From Rickettsiales bacterium (GTDB taxonomy: Bacteria; Pseudomonadota; Alphaproteobacteria; Methylaequorales; Methylaequoraceae): a stretch of 7,660 bases of DNA. The translations under genes and the position numbers were made by a program. The stretch's first letter is position 1. The number at the start of each line of letters is the position of its first letter. The notes beneath the pieces were generated by a model that had not been told where the DNA came from, did not search any database, and saw only the letters and a program-made list of their open reading frames with translations. Positions 7,413-7,660 of this stretch are shown one piece after another. The stretch lies in contig PARR01000030.1 in assembly GCA_002711625.1 (NCBI GenBank), positions 1 through 7,660 of the forward strand. Direction: 5' to 3'.

Positions 7413-7489
7413 TGGTAGGCCCGGAGGGACTTGAACCCCCGACAACACCGTTATGAGCGGTGCGTTCTAACCAACTGAACTACGGGCCT
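7413..7489 (-). tRNA. tRNA with anticodon CAU, most likely tRNA-Ile2 (lysidine-modified)
   Basis: A complete 77-nt cloverleaf reads on the minus strand. Acceptor AGGCCCG pairs with CGGGCCT, followed by discriminator A and an encoded CCA. The D stem is GTTC/GAAC, the anticodon stem CACCG/CGGTG with loop CTCATAA (anticodon CAT at 7455-7453), and the T stem GGGGG/CCCTC with loop TTCAAGT and one G-T pair. The A1-U72 pair excludes a normal bacterial initiator tRNA, which is unpaired there. AGGC...GCCTA and the GCACC anticodon-stem start recall bacterial tRNA-Ile(GAU) more than elongator tRNA-Met. I therefore infer the AUA-reading Ile2 tRNA, whose C34 is converted to lysidine by TilS; elongator Met remains possible. 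The tRNA lies 72 nt downstream of rpoD on the same strand. Confidence 0.9.
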
Positions 7490-7561
7490 ATGATTCAAAG
7501 TATCAAATTATTAAAAGAAATTAAATATTTTAGATGAAAAATACAATTTTGGGACTTAGAG

Positions 7562-7660
7562 CTAGTTGTCTAAAAAGCTTCTGAGTTTTCTGGAACGGCT
7601 TGGATGTTTTAATTTTCTTAACCCTTTGGCCTCAATTTGACGAATTCTTTCTCGAGTTAC
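7562..7660 (-). CDS. rpoD: RNA polymerase sigma-70 factor RpoD, C-terminal 32 residues (runs off the right edge)
   Basis: Only the end of the housekeeping sigma factor is in view: 32 codons and a TAG stop (7564-7562). The segment reads [20 protein letters not shown] and then [12 protein letters not shown]. This is the second helix of the region 4.2 helix-turn-helix that reads the -35 element, plus the short C-terminal extension typical of RpoD. Residues 1-20 hold the recognition helix [10 protein letters not shown]. The ending after SFLD is characteristic of the primary sigma factor rather than of the shorter RpoH heat-shock sigma. The gene faces mlaC and is followed on its own strand by the CAU tRNA. 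The 72-bp gap (7490-7561) shows no convincing terminator, so the tRNA may be read through from rpoD or have an unrecognised promoter there. Confidence 0.93.
   Translation of the reverse strand, partial: VTRERIRQIEAKGLRKLKHPSRSRKLRSFLDN

Noticed and set aside
7490..7561. Terminator for rpoD or promoter for the tRNA in the 72-bp gap
   Set aside because: Only short A/T pairings (AAAA/TTTT) and no convincing -35/-10 pair were found; nothing stands above what the composition would give.
1..7660. Mobile elements, CRISPR arrays, defence or toxin-antitoxin genes
   Set aside because: No transposase, integrase, spaced repeat array or small toxin-like gene was seen; the window is filled by housekeeping genes with short gaps.

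Overview
The window reads as a gene-dense, AT-rich stretch (roughly two-thirds A+T or more by eye) of a streamlined alphaproteobacterium. Four things support this: a vacJ/mlaA gene directly followed by an mlaC/Ttg2D gene, a methionine synthase encoded as two polypeptides split after the homocysteine domain, the rpoD C-terminus, and very short intergenic gaps. Free-living marine planktonic alphaproteobacteria are plausible hosts, but that is inference; no marker here fixes the lineage.

Layout. Positions 5741 down to 1 (minus strand) form a tight cluster: metF (5,10-methylene-THF reductase), the homocysteine/zinc half of cobalamin-dependent methionine synthase, the folate/B12/activation half of the same enzyme, and the N-terminal half of a UvrD/PcrA-type helicase that runs off the left edge. 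The junctions are an 8-bp overlap, a TAG-AAA-ATG junction in the same frame, and a 4-bp ATGA overlap, so a single co-transcribed unit is likely. A 115-bp very AT-rich divergent region (5742-5856) separates it from a plus-strand pair, mlaA and mlaC, for outer-membrane phospholipid homeostasis. Converging on these from the right, on the minus strand, are the last 32 codons of rpoD (sigma-70) and a tRNA with anticodon CAU, most likely the lysidine-modified tRNA-Ile2. No stretch longer than 300 bases lacks a gene.

How the genes work together. MetF makes 5-methyl-THF. The two MetH chains use it, with cobalamin, to methylate homocysteine to methionine. All recognisable zinc, B12 and SAM-binding residues are present, so the host probably needs B12 for this route. 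MlaA (outer membrane) and MlaC (periplasmic shuttle) are two ends of the retrograde phospholipid pathway; the inner-membrane MlaFED complex is not in view.

Most of this is housekeeping DNA and I find no new defence or mobile system. The best point of interest is the metH junction. The two halves lie in one reading frame with only TAG and AAA between them, so a single base change or stop readthrough would give a 1231-residue MetH, close to the single-chain enzyme of E. coli (1227). Secondary points are a symmetric divergent promoter with an adjacent 8-4-8 dyad, long poly-A tracts inside metH, helicase translation coupled to methionine synthase, and an MlaA without an obvious lipobox.
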